This document shows, piece by piece, positions 6,514 to 9,865 of a DNA stretch of 9,865 bases. This DNA comes from Gammaproteobacteria bacterium (lineage in GTDB: Bacteria > Pseudomonadota > Gammaproteobacteria > Enterobacterales > Alteromonadaceae): NCBI GenBank assembly GCA_023481025.1, contig JAMCWV010000106.1, positions 1 to 9,865 on the forward strand. Direction: 5' to 3'. Position 1 is the first letter of the stretch, and every line of letters begins with the position of its first letter. The translations under genes were made by a program, and so were the position numbers. The notes below the pieces were generated by a model that was given only the letters and a program-made list of their open reading frames with translations, was not told the origin of the DNA and searched no databases.

Positions 6514-7053
6514 ATGCTGAGGCAACCACTCAAAGCTTGGATAATGGCCATTACCGGTACCTTGAGCATTGTCGCGAGCGCCCAAGCAACACCAACGCTG
6601 ACCTTTGCGATTGAAATACCGCGTCTTGCAGTTGCCGAATATCATCGACCTTATGTTGCCATTTGGCTCGCCGATGAGCGTCATCAAGCCGTTGCGAACC
6701 TCAATGTTTGGTACGACATCGGGATGGCAAATCAAGAAGGTGAAACTTGGTTGAAAGATTTGCGCCAATGGTGGCGCCGTTCAGGGCGCACATTGAACTT
6801 ACCAGTTGATGGGGTTAGCGGTGCGACTCGCGCACCTGGTGTGCATCAAGTTTCTTTTACGCAAACAGCGGGCGATGGAACTGCTTTTGCGCAGTTGCCG
6901 CCGGGACAATATTTCATTCACGTTGAAGCTGCTCGCGAAGTCGGCGGCCGTGAAATGCTGAGCTTCCCTGTGACCTTCCCGCTAAGCGCAAACACCTATA
7001 GCCAACAAGGTCAACACGAGCTAGGCAAGGTCCAACTCACGATACAAAACTAA
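6514..7053 (+). CDS. DUF2271 periplasmic protein with putative flavinylation motif
   Basis: A 179-residue exported protein of the DUF2271 family. Residues 1-25 form a signal peptide (MLRQPLKAWIMAIT, then a small-residue segment ending ASAQA). The mature part is predicted beta-rich, opening TPTLTFAIEIPRL, with YHRPYVAIWLAD, WLKDLRQWWRRSGR (79-92) and DGVSGATRAPG (99-109). The DGVSGAT segment (6808-6828) fits the D-x-x-S/T-G-A-T signature in which ApbE transferases attach FMN to the last Thr (here Thr105). I infer a covalent flavin carrier in the periplasm; this is untested. A GGAGG ribosome-binding site is at 6498-6502, 11 bases before the ATG, slightly long. No cysteine is present. The gene is divergent from the TonB-dependent receptor across two Fur boxes and 11 bases before the DUF4198 gene, so a role in iron acquisition is likely. 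Confidence 0.88.
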   Translation: MLRQPLKAWIMAITGTLSIVASAQATPTLTFAIEIPRLAVAEYHRPYVAIWLADERHQAVANLNVWYDIGMANQEGETWLKDLRQWWRRSGRTLNLPVDGVSGATRAPGVHQVSFTQTAGDGTAFAQLPPGQYFIHVEAAREVGGREMLSFPVTFPLSANTYSQQGQHELGKVQLTIQN

Positions 7054-7064
7054 GGAGCGACTAC

Positions 7065-7889
7065 ATGAAAAAATTACTGATTGCCGCACTGCCTTTGGCA
7101 CTGCTTGCCACGATTCCAAACGCAGAGGCGCATCGCGCATGGTTGGTTCCATCGAGCACTGTGCTAGCGACTGAGGATAGTTGGGTGACGCTGGACGCTG
7201 CGGTTTCCAACGAGATATTTCACTTCGACTACCGGCCCATGAGTACGGAGAATTTTCAGGTCATCGGGCCGACTGGCACGGATTACCCTCTGAAGAACCA
7301 TGCTTTAGGTGAATTACGCGGTCAAGCGGACTTGCAATTGAGCGACGCTGGAACCTATAAAATATTCACTGCCACACATGCACTCACTGCACGCTGGGTC
7401 GATGCCGACGGCCAACGTGGCATGTATCCTCCTCGCGGGCAACGCGCAACACCTGAAGGCCTCCAAGCGGCACTTCCGGCGAACGCTCAAGAGATCACCA
7501 TTAGCGAGTCTTCACGGCGCATAGAAACCTTCGTCACCGCTGGCGCACCTAGTATGCAAGCACTTACACCGACTGGTGTTGGGTTAGAGTTGCAACCGAT
7601 CACTCACCCAAATGATTTATTCGCCGGTGAATTAGCTGAGTTTCAGCTATTAATTGACGGTGAGCCCGCTGTTGGTGCCGAGATTGTCATCATTCGCGCA
7701 CACACTCGCTTTCGCGACAATCAGGAAGAAATTGAGTTGGCAGCAGACGATCAAGGCCATTTTACTATCACCTGGCCACAGGCAGGGCTTTACTGGCTAA
7801 ATGCGAGCTATCGTGATGACCGCGCAAAAACGCCAGCCACACAGCGCGTTGGTAGCTATACCGCTACATTTGAGGTGTTGCCGTTTTAA
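7065..7889 (+). CDS. DUF4198 periplasmic protein (putative metal-handling protein)
   Basis: A 274-residue exported protein of the DUF4198 family (related to COG5266, annotated as a periplasmic component linked to cobalt/nickel transport). Residues 1-22 are a classic signal peptide ending AEA, so the mature protein would begin with His23 (HRAWLVPS), as is typical for this family and reminiscent of periplasmic metal-binders with an N-terminal histidine. The N-terminal half carries ATHALTARWV and a PPRGQRATPEG segment. The C-terminal part (about 180-272) looks like an Ig-like beta-sandwich (ELAEFQLLIDGEPAVGAEIVI, then GLYWLNASYRD). No cysteines are present. AAGGAG at 7052-7057 overlaps the DUF2271 stop codon and is 7 bases from the ATG, so the two genes are a tight operon under the same Fur-controlled promoter. 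The operon ends at a strong terminator. Metal binding is inference. Confidence 0.9.
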   Translation: MKKLLIAALPLALLATIPNAEAHRAWLVPSSTVLATEDSWVTLDAAVSNEIFHFDYRPMSTENFQVIGPTGTDYPLKNHALGELRGQADLQLSDAGTYKIFTATHALTARWVDADGQRGMYPPRGQRATPEGLQAALPANAQEITISESSRRIETFVTAGAPSMQALTPTGVGLELQPITHPNDLFAGELAEFQLLIDGEPAVGAEIVIIRAHTRFRDNQEEIELAADDQGHFTITWPQAGLYWLNASYRDDRAKTPATQRVGSYTATFEVLPF

Positions 7890-7910
7890 TGTTGGATGAA
7901 AAGTTGAATG

Positions 7911-7946
7911 AAAAAAGGCTCAACAAGGAATCGTTGAGCCCTTTTT
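7911..7946. terminator. Bidirectional rho-independent terminator between the DUF4198 and DUF4199 genes
   Basis: GGCTCAAC (7917-7924) pairs with GTTGAGCC (7933-7940) around an 8-base loop, with six A before and, after one C, five T. It serves both converging genes. The left stop is 22 bases away and the right stop codon begins two bases after the T run. The stem shares GGCTCAA/TTGAGCC with the terminator after deoD. Confidence 0.93.
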
Positions 7947-7948
7947 AG

Positions 7949-8428
7949 TTATGCTCGGCGGACAAAGGTGGCCACGACCGCACTGGTGACAATACCGAGT
8001 AGAATTGCACCAATAAAAGCCTGCACCACATACGAGCGGAAGTTGAAATAAGCAACTGCTTCTTCAACACTCATCGCACCTGCTTCCACGGCATGGGTCG
8101 CCGCGTTAGTGAAGAATTCAGGCGTGATGACAAAATGAATCAATACCTGGGCGAAAGGGCTCAAAATCGCAATCACCATGGTTAAATACAACCCAGTGAC
8201 AAAGCCTTGCGTCCAATTCATTTTACCAGCGAAATGCTGCTCGCGCTTTTCCCGCAAGGCAAACACATAAATCGCTATCGCAACGATGGCAAACAAGTTC
8301 GTAAGTAGTGGATGATAGGCGATGTGTGTCGAGTGTAACCCCGAGAAACGCTCGAGCAACATCCACACTAACATCGCCAAAGTGAAGACGATGCCCCACT
8401 TCACTTCAATCCGATTTTTTTCCAACAT
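7949..8428 (-). CDS. DUF4199 family inner-membrane protein
   Basis: A 159-residue integral membrane protein matching the DUF4199 family along its length. Four hydrophobic helices are visible at about 10-27, 41-58, 74-100 and 133-155. A positively charged stretch (LREKREQHFAGK) lies between helices 2 and 3. A conserved-looking loop (TPEFFTNAATHAVEAGAMSVEEAVAYFNF, described here by its ends TPEFF and AYFNF) lies between helices 3 and 4. The function of the family is unknown. An AAAGGA ribosome-binding site precedes the ATG. It follows the YbjQ gene by 55 bases on the same strand, with a small hairpin between, so it may be only partly co-transcribed with the sigma-factor operon. The gene ends at a shared terminator. 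Confidence 0.88.
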   Translation of the reverse strand: MLEKNRIEVKWGIVFTLAMLVWMLLERFSGLHSTHIAYHPLLTNLFAIVAIAIYVFALREKREQHFAGKMNWTQGFVTGLYLTMVIAILSPFAQVLIHFVITPEFFTNAATHAVEAGAMSVEEAVAYFNFRSYVVQAFIGAILLGIVTSAVVATFVRRA

Positions 8429-8448
8429 GACCTAAGTCCTTTAAATAA

Positions 8449-8466
8449 GGTGTTTTCACCAACACC
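8449..8466 (-). terminator. Small hairpin after the YbjQ gene, possible weak terminator
   Basis: GGTGTT (8449-8454) pairs with AACACC (8461-8466) around a 6-base loop. On the minus strand it is followed by TTATTT. It begins 17 bases after the YbjQ stop codon. The short stem suggests attenuation more than full termination. Confidence 0.4.
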
Positions 8467-8483
8467 CATTTGTCGCACTTTGT

Positions 8484-8813
8484 TTACTTAGGTGCAAGTT
8501 TTACTGCTGTACCAAATACTAAAATTTCCGCAGCACTTTGAGCGACGACGGATGTCGAAAAACGCACCCCAACAATCGCATCCGCACCAAGTGAACGTGC
8601 TTCATCAATCATGCGGTCGATCGACTGCTCGCGTGACTCGGCCATCAGCTTGGTATAATCGTGCAACTCACCACCAACAAGGTTACGTAAACCTGCCAAC
8701 ACATCTCGGCCCAAATGGCGGGCGCGTATGGTGTTGCCGCGCACCAGTCCTAGACTCGCGATAATTTCTTCACCAGCAATCGTTTCAGTTGTCACAACGG
8801 GCATGGGCTTCAT
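8484..8813 (-). CDS. YbjQ/UPF0145 family protein
   Basis: A 109-residue cytoplasmic protein of the YbjQ (UPF0145, 'putative heavy-metal-binding') family; E. coli YbjQ is 107 residues. Visible are VTTETIAG near the start, LVGGE (45-49), the helix with ESREQSIDRMIDEARSLGADAIVGVRF (its LGADAIVGVRF core at 75-85) and the C-terminal GTAVKL. No cysteine is present, so direct heavy-metal binding is doubtful despite the family name. The ATG overlaps the anti-sigma stop in an ATGA arrangement, and AAGG (8821-8824) inside the upstream gene is 7 bases away. This points to translational coupling with the anti-sigma gene. The placement behind a sigma/anti-sigma pair suggests a job in the same stress response. 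Confidence 0.93.
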   Translation of the reverse strand: MKPMPVVTTETIAGEEIIASLGLVRGNTIRARHLGRDVLAGLRNLVGGELHDYTKLMAESREQSIDRMIDEARSLGADAIVGVRFSTSVVAQSAAEILVFGTAVKLAPK

Positions 8814-9271
8814 AATTGTACCTTCTTATATTTATCGGTTTTACGTGCAATTAATCGCTGGCGTAAAACACTGAGGAAAAGCAGAAATAAACCACCGTAA
8901 AATGCAATCACGCCGATACCGAGCCAGCGGCCGATCCCCGACTCACTAAAGACTTCACGGATAAATTGCCAGCTAACAATACCACCCAGTAGTAGCACCG
9001 CAGCAATCACCAAAGCCCAACCGACAAACGCGAGTCGTCGCGCTGAACGATCAGCAAAAACCTTCGGTAAATGCTCAGTATCGACTGAGGTCAACACCGC
9101 AGACTTCAAATCACCACGCATTTGCATGAGGTCATCCGCTAATGCTTTACAGCTTGGGCAATTTTGTAGATGCAAATAAATACGCTGTTGTTCTTGTTGC
9201 GTCAATTCATCATCAAGGTATGCGGACAGTTTTTCCTGTACATCCAGGCAAGGGGATTGATTCGAATTCAT
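8810..9271 (-). CDS. Anti-sigma factor with zf-HC2 zinc finger and two membrane helices
   Basis: A 153-residue membrane-bound anti-sigma factor. The N-terminal ZAS/zf-HC2 domain has C8 and the H34-x3-C38-x2-C41 motif (HLQNCPSC), the zinc site by which such proteins hold a partner ECF sigma factor inactive. Hydrophobic helices follow at about 81-100 and 117-136, so both ends would face the cytoplasm with only a short periplasmic loop (about 101-116), which is little room for a periplasmic sensor domain. The C-terminus is basic (RQRLIARKTDKYKK). The start has a strong GGAGG 5 bases upstream. The gene lies 13 bases after the sigma-factor stop, which marks the sigma factor as its partner, and overlaps ybjQ by 4 bases. 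The signal could be redox at the zinc site; this is inference. Confidence 0.92.
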   Translation of the reverse strand: MNSNQSPCLDVQEKLSAYLDDELTQQEQQRIYLHLQNCPSCKALADDLMQMRGDLKSAVLTSVDTEHLPKVFADRSARRLAFVGWALVIAAVLLLGGIVSWQFIREVFSESGIGRWLGIGVIAFYGGLFLLFLSVLRQRLIARKTDKYKKVQL

Positions 9272-9284
9272 AGTAACCTCCGCG

Positions 9285-9794
9285 TTAACGTTTAACTGAT
9301 GAGGACTGACGGTCGAGACTTAACAACTGCTCGCGCATGGCTAATCGAGCGCGGTGTAAGCGTGACATGACGGTACCACTATTGAGCTGCAAAACTTGGG
9401 CGATATCTGCGTAGCTCAGCTCATTGACGTCACGCAGAACGAGGATTTCTCGTTGCTCCGAGGTCAATTGCATCAGCGCTTGACGTACCCACTGTTGTCG
9501 TTCCGATTGCTCGATAGGGTCTACTTCATCCGTAGTCGCGGCAAAGAGTTCTGTACTTTCTTCCGCTTGAAAGCGTTGTTGAAAGCGCAAATTGTAACGA
9601 TCCGCATTGCGAATGACTTTAAAAAACCACACCCGTTGAGCGGCTTCATCCGTAGGTAAACGGTTGCCGGTGAGGGTTTTCGTATACGCGGTTTGCAGTA
9701 CATCTTGAGCAGCCTGATTACAGCGCAAAATGCTCCGTGCTAAAGCGAGACCGCCGTTATACCACTGCAAGTATGGATGCGTGTTCGTTGTCAC
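9285..9794 (-). CDS. ECF-type RNA polymerase sigma factor
   Basis: A 169-residue group IV (ECF) sigma factor with only regions 2 and 4. Region 2 spans about 13-72 (AAQDVLQTAYTK as the core-binding helix; RVWFFKVIRNADRYNLR as region 2.3-2.4, -10 recognition). A charged linker (about 73-100) leads to region 4 at about 104-157 (LTSEQREILVLRDV, helix-turn-helix ELSYADIAQVLQLNSGTVMSRLHRAR, given by its ends ELSYADI and SRLHRAR). The start is a GTG at 9794 with AAGGG 7 bases upstream (9802-9806). An ATG at 9813 is out of frame and closes quickly. It is the first gene of the sigma/anti-sigma/ybjQ operon. I cannot assign it to a numbered ECF group. Confidence 0.93.
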   Translation of the reverse strand: MTTNTHPYLQWYNGGLALARSILRCNQAAQDVLQTAYTKTLTGNRLPTDEAAQRVWFFKVIRNADRYNLRFQQRFQAEESTELFAATTDEVDPIEQSERQQWVRQALMQLTSEQREILVLRDVNELSYADIAQVLQLNSGTVMSRLHRARLAMREQLLSLDRQSSSVKR

Positions 9795-9819
9795 CTGTTG
9801 ACCCTTTTGTCATCGTCCT

Positions 9820-9848
9820 CGTATGTAGAATAAACGACGGGCGTTACA
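9820..9848 (-). promoter_or_regulatory. Possible ECF-type promoter of the sigma-factor operon
   Basis: On the minus strand TGTAAC (9843-9848) is followed after 17 bases by CATACG (9820-9825). A TGTAAC -35 element with the AAC core is common in promoters read by ECF sigma factors, and such factors often activate their own operon. The -10 part is not a clear match and no good sigma70 alternative stands out in 9795-9865. Confidence 0.25.
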
Positions 9849-9865
9849 ATTTATTCCAATCTTTT

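Noticed and set aside
6352..6768. 138-codon minus-strand ORF across the divergent promoter region
   Set aside because: It runs antisense through the DUF2271 coding region and across both Fur boxes, overlaps the receptor start in another frame, and its product has no signal peptide or recognisable family.

Overview
The window looks like chromosomal DNA from a marine gammaproteobacterium of the Alteromonadales type. An Idiomarina/Pseudidiomarina-like genome is my best guess, from roughly 48-50% GC by eye, the DeoD sequence, the CirA-like receptor and the mix of DUF4198, DUF2271, DUF4199 and YbjQ genes. This placement is inference. Coding is dense and no intergenic gap exceeds about 120 bases. 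I see no tRNA, rRNA, CRISPR array, insertion sequence or phage gene.

Left part (1-2765, + strand): the 3' part of a GGDEF-EAL cyclic-di-GMP gene cut by the window edge, a closely spaced lipoprotein gene of unknown function, then deoD (purine nucleoside phosphorylase). deoD has its own promoter with a CRP/FNR-type site centred at about -41.5. A strong bidirectional terminator separates deoD from the convergent gene that follows.

Middle part (2767-7946): an apparent iron-responsive locus. A CirA/FepA-like TonB-dependent outer-membrane receptor and a small periplasmic protein (DUF6746-like) lie on the - strand. A DUF2271 protein and a DUF4198 protein form a tight two-gene operon on the + strand. 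The 118-base divergent region between them carries two good Fur boxes and a near-consensus sigma70 promoter for the receptor. The DUF2271 protein carries a DGVSGAT motif like those flavinylated by ApbE transferases. This suggests a Fur-controlled module in which a receptor imports an iron complex and periplasmic proteins, one probably carrying covalent FMN, handle or reduce the metal. No ApbE, PepSY or other electron-input gene is in the window. A COG3650-META lipoprotein gene follows on the - strand.

Right part (7949-9865, - strand): an ECF-type sigma factor, a zinc-finger anti-sigma factor with two membrane helices, a YbjQ/UPF0145 protein whose start overlaps the anti-sigma stop, and a DUF4199 membrane protein. 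The first three look like one translationally coupled stress-response operon.

Four start sites were set by ribosome-binding-site and promoter evidence. The receptor, the DUF6746-like protein and the META lipoprotein begin downstream of the longest possible ORF start. The sigma factor uses GTG.
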